Assembly: GCA_018873225.1 (NCBI GenBank)
Contig: JAEILZ010000004.1
Span: 4,278,001-4,342,000, forward strand
Origin: [Phialemoniopsis] sp. UDSM-2020
Lineage: Eukaryota; Ascomycota; Sordariomycetes; Thyridiales; Thyridiaceae
Direction of reading: 5' to 3'
Length of the DNA: 64,000 nucleotides
The notes below the pieces were generated by a model. That model had not been told where the DNA came from and did not search any database. It worked only from the letters and a program-made list of their open reading frames with translations. Shown here piece by piece: positions 1 through 10,907 of the stretch (within the stretch, counting starts at the first letter, position 1; each line of letters begins with the position of its first letter). A program made the translations under genes and the position numbers.

Positions 1-189
1 TGCAAAGCATTGTGGTTGGGCCGAATGACGTCGTAAAGCCTGGCGATACTTTGATTGTTTTAGCACAGGCATAAATGGCAGTGTATGATGTCGACGTAGC
101 TCAAAACTATCAAGAACATAGCCATGTGACCATATCGTTCTGCAAAGTAAATACAAGTACAAATACACATATCATCGCCGTTCCTGAAT

Positions 190-2042
190 CTATGGAAACA
201 ACGCCGTCGACGCAAGTTCAGCAAACGCTTTGTAATCGGCCTCTCCGTAAAGCTTGTGCTGAAGCCACACGTACTCCAAGATATCCAGCGCTCGAGAAAT
301 GTGCTAATTGTTCCTTATGTTAGCATCACGAAGCATAACAGAATGTGATGGGTGATTCATACCTTGAACCCAAAGCTCTTCATTTCAGTCAGCACTTCGC
401 GCAGTGCCTGCTTCTGCGATTCATCCGTCGTAGCCGTTCCGGCGGTAAACAGTGACCAGAGGTGCGCCATCCGGCTTAGCCCACCCGAAAAGTTCGAGCT
501 TAGTCTGATGATGTTGTCGACAGCCGCCGCAATGTCTGGCTCACTGGCCCCACGACCCAGCTTCCGGGTGGCGATTCGATCGAGGTAGATGCTACACGCG
601 CTGGCGTAGCACTGTACACACGCTGCTCCCCTGAGCAGCTCTGCCTCGCCCTCTGACTCTCCCGGTGGTATGCCATCCAAGGTCGCCACGCGTAAGTACA
701 CATCCGGCCCGCCTTCATGCCAGTCTGCTATGCGACGCGCGAGAGACTCTCTCATCATATCTCGCCTACTATCATCGATGTCGCTCATGCTAGCGAACCC
801 GCTGATGTCTGCCTGTATTGACATCAGACGAGACCACGAGTGGCGGATCTGTCCTAAAGTCCGGTCGATTGGTGTCTTCGGGGGCTGAAAGCTCGGGGCT
901 CCAAGATTGTACTCCCATCCTCCGCCAAGGGTTTCCCAGTAATCTCCAGGGATCAGAGTGCCCTTTCCTGTCGCGCAAGCGGCTGCAACATCGAGGTATG
1001 CCATGAGCGACACGAGGAACCTCCTCATTGGCGCAATCAAATTGGGATCTGTCCTCCCGAAATTGATGATATCACTACTGGCATCATGGTCTGTGTTACT
1101 CCACGTCAAGGCTAGGGGCCGAGGGTGGTAGATGGTCTCGAAGATCTGGCGTGCGCCTTCTAGATGCACTTTCCAGGAGCAGTCGGCCGAGTTCATTTTC
1201 TCAAACATGCAAAGGAGCAGAGTAGTCGCCAATATCTCCAGCTCAGAGTCCAGCTCGTCGACCGGGCGAAGCGATTTTAGCTGCGTGATTACAGATCCAT
1301 ATGCCTCCATCGCGGCGCGCTGATGAACATTCTTTTGAGCCGTCGTCGGTAGATTAGCCATGTGCATCGCGCCGAGTGCTATCATGGTATTCCGAAGTAG
1401 GCCGGAGGGGTCTGCCAGGCGTGGTAGCAGTCGAAAGGGGTTGGAATTGGAAGGGGTGTCATAGATGATGAGCATGGTGGAGACAGTGGTGATGAAATGA
1501 TTGTAGTATGTGGTGTCGGGTGTTGCAATCTCAGTGAGTGTAGGCGATGTCAGAGGTAACAAATCGAAAAAGTGTGCCATCTGGGTGTCCCAGATGCCGG
1601 CCCCTGAACTGGGCACCAGTACCAGGTCTTCCGCGCTATTGACAGGAACGGAAGACTCGGCATCGGCTTCCGTGTCGAGAGTCTCGGTGTTATCAGACAA
1701 TGCGGGAGACATGGAATGTCTCGGGGCCTCATCGGGGGTCTCTTTTCGCTTCGGCCTGGGCGAGGAGCGAGGGCCCTGAGCAGGACGCACAGCCCGGAAC
1801 ATGAACCGACCATCCGTCTCGTAGTGGCAATCAAGCGACAGTCGGCTACAATTGGCACAGCATGGTGACCTCTCATCACATTTGACATGTCTCTTGCGAC
1901 AATTGTAGCACCCGGTGAAGGTCCGAGGGTGCCATTTCCGTTGGCGCTGCCGTCGGGTCTGGGGTGCGCGAGGGCCTTCCGTAGCCGATGGTGGCGCTGG
2001 AAGCGTATGATCCGTCCTTGCGAGGCTGTCCAACATTTCCAT
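190..2042 (-). CDS. Zn2Cys6 transcription factor with fungal-specific C-terminal domain (regulator 1)
   Basis: Nuclear DNA-binding regulator of 597 residues in two exons: 2042-363 and 303-190, with a 59-base GT-AG intron (304-362). Without splicing the frame ends right after the donor. Splicing adds 37 residues (LDILEYVWLQHKLYG...) that continue the helical domain. The binuclear cluster has Cys 45, 48, 55, 62, 65 and 72 (CX2CX6CX6CX2CX6C) followed by a basic stretch. From about residue 170 the pattern (YYNHF..., NPFRLLPRLA, ALGAMHMA) is that of the fungal-specific transcription factor domain 2 family (PF11951). The start is the first ATG in frame. It lies at the left end of a group with a second regulator, a permease and three oxidative or accessory enzymes, so it may regulate them; that is inference. 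The target cannot be named. Confidence 0.9.
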
Positions 2043-2650
2043 GGTCCATGTGCGCGCGTTTTACGATCTGTACTTGGTCGGGGGAGATGTGGCGATGTTT
2101 TGAGACTGACAAATATTTGGGTGGATGAAGTCTAGTTCTTGTTTTCCCCTCAGAAAGAACCCTAACCAAATCATCCACTGATCCCCTCCTAAGCCGATCG
2201 GCCTTATCTCTGCTCCCTTAGTCCACTGGCTAGAAGCAGACAGCCTCCACACCTCTTTCTCGTCTCCTCAATGTCGGGGAAGTGGAGCTAAACTAGCCTT
2301 GGGTATCAGTAGTCTAGGCCATCCCCTGCCATCTTTTCCGATCTCCTCATTGACCAGCCGTAGTTCATGCGTTACGGCGCTGGGCGTGTTTAAACTGCGC
2401 CTCCCGATCCACCGGGTTACTTTCAAGCCATGAGTGTGCTAGAGAAGGATACAATTCAGCCCTACCTGTGCTCAGTGATTTTCAGTGGCCATTCAAAGAA
2501 TTGCGCCCGATCTCAACATCGGGAGGGAGCGCGAGCGTATTTGCTAGTGAAGTAATTGCCATCCCATGTGACTATTATCTATAGTAGATGCAAAGGAGTA
2601 ATTCGTGTAGTTATTGCATTGCTCATAAGCTGTTCACCTCTCAAAGAGCT
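2043..2650. other. Intergenic: regulator 1 promoter and regulator 2 3' side
   Basis: About 600 bases between two minus-strand regulator genes. It holds the promoter and leader of regulator 1 and the terminator region of regulator 2. The small frames here have no recognisable domain. No repeat or clear TATA box was seen. Confidence 0.5.
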
Positions 2651-4951
2651 TCAAAACGGCTGAGGAAAATCACCCATGTTGAACTCGGGTTGTTTGAACA
2701 GTTCGTTGAGTTGAAGACCAAATCCAGATGGCCATGAAAACTCAGGGAACAGGGCCTGTCCGTTGTCCATCATATCTCCTCCCGTCAGAATGGCAAACAT
2801 AGAACTCGTTTCCGTAGTAACCCCTGGAAAGTAGTCTGAATAACTTAGACAATCGCCCGGCGTCATGGTGGCAATTGAAAAAGGATCACCGAGAGGGCTG
2901 TGCTGATCTTGTACCGGCATATCACTTCCCGTTCCTGGAACGAGCAGATGAGCCGCGTCGCTGTCTGCTAGTATTCGACTGAGCCCCTGCACGAACATGC
3001 GCGAAGAGTGCCAGACCTTGGCAATCTCCTGTAGTGTCTGCCAGAGGGTGCTGATGTGATCCTCCGCAATGGAGCGGAACGCCGGGATCTTGCGCGCGTT
3101 CAGAAGGGCAAGCATCGCAACAGTAACATACCAGCCGTTGATTCCATGTAAGAATCTGAGCGAGTTAAGAGCAAGATAGTCCTCGCATATCTTCGCCACA
3201 AAGGACGCGGCCAGAAGCGCCACAGTATAGGCGTGAGGAAGACTTTGGCTAGGTCTACCTAAGTGCAGCAAGGTGACGGTGGTAAGGTATGGCAGGTGGA
3301 GCTGGGACACTTCCCTTCGCATAGCGATCGTTCTTCGGGTTGTGAACGACAACTGGAGATGAGGCGGCAGCCCATTAACCCATGTGATGAGCTCATTTGC
3401 CAAGTGAAGAGGGAATGGCGTATCTGAAGTTCGACGTGCAAGGTACTTTCCTACCCGCCCAATGACATCGCATAGATTGATCCATTGGATAAAGACCTCA
3501 GCCTTTTCCTGGTACTCGAAAGGGAAATCCTCCAGTACCCGATGGCGAATTGTGCAATCTTCCGGATCTATCATGCATGGGCGACCTTGGCAGATGGCCG
3601 ACAGGCGCTCTCGAGCCTTGATTTTGTTAACGTTGGAACTTCCAAGGAAGAGAATATCCGTCCTGTAAACGGGGAAGTACGAATCGCATTGTGGTGATAA
3701 ATGAAGCAGCACATACGAAGAGAGTCCAGAACGTCCGGCGGCGCAGGCTACACTCATGGGCCGACGTTTCGAGCTGCGATTCCGGCAGCTCTCGGTGAAG
3801 TCCAATCTCCTGGGCTTGCCTCGTAGCCACCCCATTCCACCACCATTCTACTCAAGGTCAACACAGGAAAGCATCAAGCAGGCTCACAGGAGTTCAGACC
3901 ACCTGAAGGAGACTTACGGCTATCCATGCTCACCTGATTCGGGGGTACGACGCTCCACCACCAAAAGAGCATTATGGACCTGATCTGTTTGAATGGATTC
4001 GACTGAGTATTGGTGTAAAATAGATATTTCGCATTATTATAATAATCCCGAGTATTGTGATGAAGAAGTGGAGGCTGAATTTGGCTTCCTAATACCGCAA
4101 GCGCATTTTGGAAAAGGGGAGAGGCAAGCAAAGAGTCATCGCCCTCTAGATCTTGCCGGTCGAACACAGGGCAAAAGGTGTAGCAGAAATCGAAGAAGGT
4201 GTTGCTATACATATCGAGCAGGGAAGAGCCGATTGCGAGTTTGGAGTCTTGGCTGCGCCCTGGTTGGCCAGACCCCATCTGGGCGGTAGCCACCGAGTCA
4301 TTGGAAAAGATGTGTAGGAAACCCGTATCTCCGAGATAGCTGGTCTGCGTTGGACTCTGCTGATACTCCTGGGCATCAGAGACGTGAGAGCCCGTGCTAG
4401 GTTCCATAAAACCTGTCTGCCCAGCAAACCCGGTGGTACTGTGTCTTGGCTCTAGCGACATACCTGACCGTGCGCTGATGGGCTCGGTTATGGTGGCTGT
4501 TGCTAAGATGCCGAGATTGGCGGTCAAGGACGTCTCTGTCTCGGCTGTGTCCATGCACATCGACTCCGTCGAGGTGGTCTCTTGTAGTTCTCGACGGACA
4601 GCATTGGACCTGTAATTCCCCTTCCTCTGGGATGCTCGCACGCTGTAGCCCGCCCAAGCGAAGTCAGTGAGAGGGCCGCAGCAACGGAGAGCAACAAGGG
4701 AGGACGCTGAACCATTTGGCTCCCATCGTATGCACTTACAAACAGTCGCTAAAGGCTAGACTGCAGTTTGTGCAGGACCCTGCATGCTGAAATCTTCGGA
4801 CTTGAATATCGCACTTGATCTATCGTGACGAGTGAGTGAGCGGTGCAACGAACCACGTAGGAGGCCGTACCTTCTTCTCGTGACATCGCGTACAAACCAT
4901 GCGCGCGCGGCGCACAGTATCCTTGGAGGCTGTCCCGGCAGCCATGATCAT
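2651..4951 (-). CDS. Zn2Cys6 transcription factor, CTF1-like (regulator 2), five exons
   Basis: Nuclear regulator of about 660 residues. Exons: 4951-4871, 4819-4740, 4642-3918, 3847-3717 and 3616-2651. The four introns are GT-AG and keep phase. Exons 1 and 2 together make the zinc cluster CTRCHEKKIKC...CTNCSLAFSDC (Cys 20, 23, 30, 43, 46, 53), with an unusually long 12-residue middle loop. The cluster is followed by a basic RKGNYRSN stretch. The middle region (LLDMYSNTFFDFCYTFCPVF, then RQAQEIGLHRE, then ARERLSAICQGRPCMIDPEDC) is the fungal_trans domain (PF04082) as in cutinase transcription factor 1 relatives. Two in-frame ATGs (4951 and 4945) are possible starts. It shares a 731-base divergent promoter with the MFS permease, which suggests local control of that gene. 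Exon joins are inferred from splice consensus and family conservation. Confidence 0.88.
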
Positions 4952-5682
4952 AGCTTTCAGTGCCCGGCTAGAATGTGGGTTTCCGCGCGTGCAGGATGGG
5001 TTGCCTCTCAGCCGTGTCTTTACCGCATGAGCTGGCCGGGCACTTAGGAAGAGTATCCCGGAGAAGCGACATGAGACCGGGGGTAAATACGTAGAGGTTA
5101 TAGCAATGTAGGTGTTGGGATTGGACTAAACCTCAACACAGTGTCGAGTCAGGCTCAAGGTGTGACTTGGTGTGCTCCAGGGCTTGAAGTGAGCTGCTGT
5201 CGATGACAGCATCCACGGTGTGTGTGACCCCCCTCCGTGGACCAGTTGCTGGCAGAGCCGAAGGTCGCCGAGATTGCCGGACCCAGCACCCCTGTCGCCC
5301 CGCGTGTGGGGTGCAGCATCTCCACAAGTCCGACCCAGATTCTCCCCCAGGACATTCGTGGCTCGTCCACGCCAGATATGCTAGCCTCTGGCGGACTTAG
5401 ATCCTGGAACAAGCAAGGTCGAGGCGGAACAGATCATTGCCGGAAACCCGGCTACAACTCACCTCCAGGGCTCCCAGGGCCTCAACACCATTCTCCCGTA
5501 CGTAGTTGTCAGGTTTATAAAAAGGAATCGATCACCAATTCCATGTCTCTCCCCATGCCCCATGATCAGCTACGCAGCCTATTCTATTTTTTCCTTGCCG
5601 CCTCCATCCGGGCTTATATCGTGTTATCAACTGTTAGTTCCAGTTCCATTTCTGTTGCTTGCCATTGTGCTGGCACGACAGT
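4952..5682. promoter_or_regulatory. Divergent promoter between regulator 2 and the MFS permease
   Basis: This 731-base region separates head-to-head genes. It holds a TATA-like box before the permease (5516-5523) and GC-rich tracts with CGG/CCG triplets. TCGCCGAG at 5265-5272 is followed at once by ATTGCCGG. Similar TTGCCGAG words occur in other promoters of the cluster. A short out-of-frame ATG (5542) lies before the permease start. Binding by either regulator is inferred only. Confidence 0.5.
5516..5523 (+). promoter_or_regulatory. TATA-like box of the MFS permease gene
   Basis: TATAAAAA lies 160 bases before the permease ATG at 5683, a usual place for a fungal TATA box with a leader of about 130 bases. 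Function is inferred from sequence and position. Confidence 0.5.
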
Positions 5683-7326
5683 ATGGCGGTTCCCGAAGCA
5701 GACATCGAGAAGGCTGGCTCCAGCCATGCTCAGCTCCACACTGTCAGCAATAACAACGACAACAACAATGATGACTCGCTGAAGAACGGGGAGGTCGAAT
5801 GGGTGAACCCACTCTCGCCCAGCGAACAGAGGCGCCTCTACCGCCGCATTGACCTACGCGTCACCTGCGTCCTTGGAATTCTCTACATTGTTGGTCAGAT
5901 TGACAGAAATAACCTCGGCGCTGCAAACGTCGCCGGCATGGCCACAGACTTGCAGCTCGGTGGCAGTCGTTATTCGGTCATCGTCCTAGTCATGTTCATC
6001 ACCTACAGCACGTGCCAGCCCATCGCTGTCGTCCTGCTTCGCAAGCTTGGCGCCCGTGCCTTGTTCACCTCGATCGTTAGCCTCTGGGGCATCACTACTA
6101 TCACATTCGGTTTCGTTAAGGATTGGTATGATATGATCCCTCTTCGCATCATACTCGGAGCCTTCGAGGCTGGCATGTTTCCCTGCGCCATCTATATGAT
6201 GTCTTGCTGGTATACCCGCTACAAGCTCCAGAAGCGCATTGCCCTGTGGTATGTTATTGGTACCTTGGCCTCAGCCTTTACTGGCATCCTGGCCTACGGA
6301 GTTTCCCGCATGGATGGGCTCGGAGTCGGCCCAGCCCACTGGGGTCAGTATCGCCATCCCAAGAACCCCGATGCTGGCTACCGGCCCGGAATCGCAGGCT
6401 GGAGATGGATCTTCATCATGTTCGGTGTACTGACCATTCTCGTCACCGCGGTGTGCTATCCTTTTGTCGTTGACTTCCCCGAAAAAGTACGCGATAAGAG
6501 TTTCAAACTCTCCGTGCCGTTCCTCTCTCGCGAGGAACTTGATGTTGTCATCACCGAGATCCAGCGTGACCGTGGTGATATTTATGCGGAGAACTTCACG
6601 ATCAAGCACTACCTCGCGCACGCATGGGATCTGAGAGTCTGGGCTCATGCGATCAGCTTTGGCTGTACCACCACCACCAACTATGCTGTCGTCTACTTCC
6701 TCCCCATAATCCTAAGGGAGGGCCTGGGGTTTTCCATCGTCGAGGCCCAGTGCCTCACAGCCCCCCCTTACCTCTTGGCCTGCGTCTGGATGATGCTCTT
6801 CGGCTGGCTCTCCGACAAGTGGCAGCTGCGTTCTCCTTTCCTCGCATTTAACTCTGCTGCTAACATTCTTGGTATGTTCCACAATCATCCTGCACCCTAT
6901 GCGTTTTTCTCTGGCGTTATGCGTTTCGCTAATCGTAAACATGTACTCACAGGTGTTGGCTTGGTTGGCTTTACCAATAATGTTGGAGTTCGCTTCTTCG
7001 GTCTTTTCCTTGTCACCTCGGGTGGCACCGCGAACCTTCCCTCCTGCCTTGCCTGGCAGCAAAACAACATTCGTGGTCAGTGGAAGAGAGCTCTTTGCTC
7101 TGCTCTGACCATCGGCACAGGTGCTCTTGGAGGTTTCGTTGGTGGCACGGTGTTCAGGACTGAAGACGCCCCTCGTTACATCTTGGGATGCGCTGTTGTG
7201 CTCGGAGCCAACGCCGTCCAGCTCGCGATTACCGCGGCGCTTCTTATCCACTACTGGAGAGGCAACAAGAGGGTGGCCAATGGCGGAGAGCTTGAGGGTC
7301 TTGTTGGTTTCCGGTACACTCTGTAA
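5683..7326 (+). CDS. MFS permease, allantoate permease (DAL5/anion-cation symporter) family
   Basis: Plasma-membrane transporter of 520 residues from exons 5683-6871 and 6953-7326. The ATG at 5683 (MAVPEADIEK) is the first true start. A soluble N-terminus with an Asn/Asp run precedes a 12-helix MFS core. Family marks are RRIDLRVTCVLGILYIVGQIDR in helix 1, NLGAANVAGM after it, and the GAFEAGMFPCAIYMMSCWY segment in the N-terminal half. The intron 6872-6952 (GTATGT...CACAG) is 81 bases with no stop, so the frame also reads through it. Splicing restores ANILGVGLVGFTNNVGVR, the expected helix. Relatives carry allantoate, nicotinate, pantothenate and other small organic anions. With the neighbouring oxidases it probably imports the pathway substrate, but specificity is unknown. 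Confidence 0.92.
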   Translation: MAVPEADIEKAGSSHAQLHTVSNNNDNNNDDSLKNGEVEWVNPLSPSEQRRLYRRIDLRVTCVLGILYIVGQIDRNNLGAANVAGMATDLQLGGSRYSVIVLVMFITYSTCQPIAVVLLRKLGARALFTSIVSLWGITTITFGFVKDWYDMIPLRIILGAFEAGMFPCAIYMMSCWYTRYKLQKRIALWYVIGTLASAFTGILAYGVSRMDGLGVGPAHWGQYRHPKNPDAGYRPGIAGWRWIFIMFGVLTILVTAVCYPFVVDFPEKVRDKSFKLSVPFLSREELDVVITEIQRDRGDIYAENFTIKHYLAHAWDLRVWAHAISFGCTTTTNYAVVYFLPIILREGLGFSIVEAQCLTAPPYLLACVWMMLFGWLSDKWQLRSPFLAFNSAANILGMFHNHPAPYAFFSGVMRFANRKHVLTGVGLVGFTNNVGVRFFGLFLVTSGGTANLPSCLAWQQNNIRGQWKRALCSALTIGTGALGGFVGGTVFRTEDAPRYILGCAVVLGANAVQLAITAALLIHYWRGNKRVANGGELEGLVGFRYTL

Positions 7327-7898
7327 CTCTTCCTCGACGGCACACGCCGACAAACTCGTCCGGTTTGAGTGGAGCTTGTGCAAGGCAGTGGCTGTCCATA
7401 TTTTTTGCTTACCTCCTTTGAGACTATTGTAGTTCATTGCTATGAATGATTTAGTAGTACTCTGCTTACGATGATCAGTACATCATGCAAATTTTTAGCA
7501 GTGATTGGACTTGGTGCTCTAATTCCAATGTCTCTCCATTTTGGACCAGGTAAGCTAAGACTTTGCGGGTAACACTCGTAGAACCTGGGAATTGCGTGCA
7601 ATATATCAATTTGAGTTCGCAGGCAAACAGTTACATTTTGTTACGCTCGACTAAAAGGTTCTCCAAAACAAGGGTAGAAAGGGGCACCATATCTTACTAC
7701 GAGATTTCTAGCAAATTCAAAAAACAATCTCTTTCACTTTGTGTACACAAGTCTAAATGTCTCTGACAGTCGATCTACTTGGTTTACCCTCCTACTCTAC
7801 CCATAGCAATTGAGACCCCAGAGTGACAGGAAGTCCAACAGGAATCGAAGAAACGAAGAGGACCGCACATTACACTCTACTAACGTGAAAGAAAATAT
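7327..7898. other. Convergent intergenic region
   Basis: About 570 bases between the 3' ends of the permease and the monooxygenase. It is AT-richer than the genes and must hold both 3' untranslated regions. Nothing else was recognised. Confidence 0.5.
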
Positions 7899-10140
7899 CT
7901 AGGCGTTTATGTCTTTGTAGTCTTTGCCCATATGTGGTTCGAACACACAATCTGAAAAGTCGTCCGGGCGGTCGAGATACCACGTGGGGTTCTCGCAGTG
8001 TTCCCGCACGGAAAAGCCGTTACCGAGAAATCCGAAGCGGTTAGTGGAATGATAGGTGTACTTGTAGTCCTCTGGGCGGAAGAGTTCCATCATATGGAAC
8101 CAGTGGATTCGACTGCCTGGGTGCAGAGCGATTATAGGACCGTCGACAGTCCCATTCTTGTACCATGACCGGCACGGCCCCGACCAGGTGGTGCGGGGAA
8201 GGAACGTACGACAGTGCTGAGTAAAGTCTTCAGCCGCATCGGAGCGGATCGTCATCGACTTGATGCCCTCTGTCTGGCACTTCTTGATGGCCCGCATAAC
8301 ATAACGTGACAGTTGTTCTGAGATGGTGAGAACACTACCATGGCCGATGGGGGCATTAGGGCCCATAAAGACTATGATAGCAGGTTTGTCATACGTTAGC
8401 ATAGCTACAAACACCACTTTAAAGGTTGAGAGTGGTCTTAGTTGATGCGGTTTCAACAAGCCCAGTCGTAGGATGGTACTCACTAAAGTAGTTGGGCATC
8501 TGAGGTACAGCACACGACATGTATGCGGTAGGAAGACCATTGGACCACAGGTCCTGCAAGTTGACTCCTCCTTCGCCAATGATCGGGAAACGAGGCTTGA
8601 ATGAAACATCAAAACCAGTCGCACAGACAACAGCATCAACGCCGACTCTTTCCCCGTCCTCAAACTCCACACCGGTCTCAGTAAGACGGACCAGCCTTTT
8701 GGTGACAACACGAACATTGGGTTCCGTCAGTGACTCGAGATAGCCAGGACCAGGCGTGAGACGGCGACAACCCGGAGGAAATGTAGTGGGGATGATGGCC
8801 TTGATGAGGTCTGGGTCATCTTTCAGGGCTGCACGCATGTGTGCATATAGCTTCTTATGGAGGACCTCAACGAGATCATCATTGTTGACCATCTGCAAGA
8901 GGTAAGAGAAAACGCTATAGTTTAGCCCATGAGTTCAGTCATCACCGGCCAGAATTGTACTCACTGTTCTGAAGCGAGCGTTGATTTGTTCCTCTGTGGC
9001 CTTCACGAAAGCCTTATAGTATGCAGGGTCGTTCTTGAAGCGTTCAATCTGCTCTGGCTTGAACTTCTCGCCATCCATCTGTGCGGACTGTAGGATATCC
9101 GCTGCGCTGCCAGTCAACATGCGTTCTGCCGCCGGCGGTGCAATCCACGTTGGCGATCGGATGACATGTACAAGCTCCTTGACATCTAGTTCGTAATTAT
9201 GTTAGCAGTTTGTCTTTGTCGAGAACGGTGATGTGTGGCCGGCCGAGTGGTACCTTTTTGGATGTTGGGAACAACCTGTACGCCGGATGAGCCATTGCCG
9301 ATGACAGCAACCTTCTTGTTCTTGAACTCAAAGTTCTCGGGCCAGGCAGCGCTGTGCACCAGTTCACCCTTGAAGTCTTGAATTCCAGCAATGGCTGGCC
9401 ATTTCCAGTTGCTGTACTCCCGCGCAGTCAGTATAAAATTGACTATTCATGAGCACTGCGCTCTGAGTCTGCAAATGAGCGTTGCGGCAGGGTCAACTTA
9501 CTTGAGAATACCGGAAGCATTGAGCAGGAAATTGCAGTGATCCTCAATTATACGGCCAGTAGATAGATCCTCGACTTTGAGATCCCATTCACCACGGTCT
9601 TCGTCCCATTGCGCATGCCTAACTTGGTGCCGAAGCTTGACTTCCGGCCGCATGTCACCCTCGTCGCAGCAGCGCACAATGTACCTCTCGATCTCGGCCG
9701 CTCCCGCTGAAAACTGACTCCAGTCGGGGTTGGTCTTCCAAGTGAATTGGTAGTTGTGGGAAGGGTGATCGCACTGGCAGCCTGAGAAGCGGAGGCCGGG
9801 GCCAGATGATCAGCGTTCAATGTTGTTTATACAGTGTACGCGAGCGTGTGATCTGGATGCGGGGCGGCAGGCAAGCCGGATAGATAGACGCTGTTCTCTT
9901 ACCAGGATATCTGTTCTCATACCACGTTCCGCCTACTTCTGCGTTCTTGTCGTAAACAACATGTTCATACTTTTCCATGGTCTTGCGTAGCGTGCGGATC
10001 ATGTTGATACCGCTGATCCCGGCGCCGATAGTGACGATGCGGACATGACGCGTCGTACCGAGGGGCTCTTCGATAATCTGATAAGTCGTGTCTTTCTTGT
10101 GGCCGGATGCCGCCGGCTCGTCGTTGAGGAAAGGAGCCAT
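7899..10140 (-). CDS. Baeyer-Villiger (class I flavin) monooxygenase, StcW/MoxY-like, six exons
   Basis: FAD- and NADPH-dependent enzyme of 592 residues that would insert oxygen next to a ketone to give an ester or lactone. Exons: 10140-9903, 9781-9502, 9411-9254, 9185-8965, 8892-8484 and 8371-7899, all with GT-AG introns. The FAD-binding GAGISG is at residues 39-44 and [13 protein letters not shown] at 68-80. The Baeyer-Villiger fingerprint FxGxxxHxxxWP reads [12 protein letters not shown] at 186-197. The NADPH Rossmann motif GNGSSG is at 211-216. [15 protein letters not shown] and [16 protein letters not shown] are conserved near the C-terminus. All active-site signatures are present, so the gene looks functional. 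It ends towards the permease and is followed upstream by an SDR, which fits an alcohol-ketone-ester sequence. The substrate is unknown; StcW similarity is family level only. Confidence 0.95.
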
Positions 10141-10907
10141 ATCGTGTTGTGTATGTTGCAATGAGGCGTGCAATAGAAGGAGGGCGTGCCAGCTACGATG
10201 CTCTAAGCTGCGGATAGCCTCGAGATATAAGGCTAGTGTGTATGACTCCTATCTCAACTGCATCAAAGGAACGACATCAAGGATCTTGGCAGCCGGTGAT
10301 AACCCCGGTCTAGTGGTCTGATGCATTGTGGAAAGGGCACAGGATACCAGCACTGCTCGGCTCGGTTACTTCTGGCAGAGATGCTCAAGATTCGATAGCC
10401 ATTCTCAACGCAGAATTCTGAGTTGCTTGACTGGCTGTAAGGCAATTTCGAAAGTCCAGTCTTGCCTGTGGATCGGGTGATTGCCGGCACGGCGTCCGTA
10501 CCTTCGCCGACCAAAGGCTGCTCCACCACGCTCGGCAATGCTCACTTGCCGCCTTCTCCACCCCGGCCTCTAGCAACGGCTGTCCCGGCAGTCTCGGCAA
10601 TGAATAGCTCTCCACTAAGCTGCATACCATATGTATCTTGATGAAGAGCCGTTCTGCGCACAAGGTAGAGTGCAGGACCATTTTCATGTTTTAACCGCGT
10701 ACAGCATGTCGTTATGCTAGGGGAACTTTTCTGACGCTGTAAGAGGGTAAAGGTCTGGAATGATCAGATCAAGTCTACTTCTTCAATCCACAAAAGATAC
10801 GTGATCGCGACTTCTACTGTTGAAACCTTGGTATTATTGTTACATTTGACACCACCTGTCTTAGAGAATACGAACCATGTCCACCTCCGCCCGCTTGTAG
10901 CAGCAAA
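10141..10907. promoter_or_regulatory. Monooxygenase promoter with two CTCGGCAA words
   Basis: These 767 bases hold the promoter of the monooxygenase and the 3' side of the SDR gene. CTCGGCAATG-type words occur at 10531-10538 and 10593-10600, 62 bases apart in the same orientation. ATTGCCGG occurs nearby at about 10481. They resemble zinc-cluster half-sites with a CGG core. That they are operators is inference. Confidence 0.4.
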
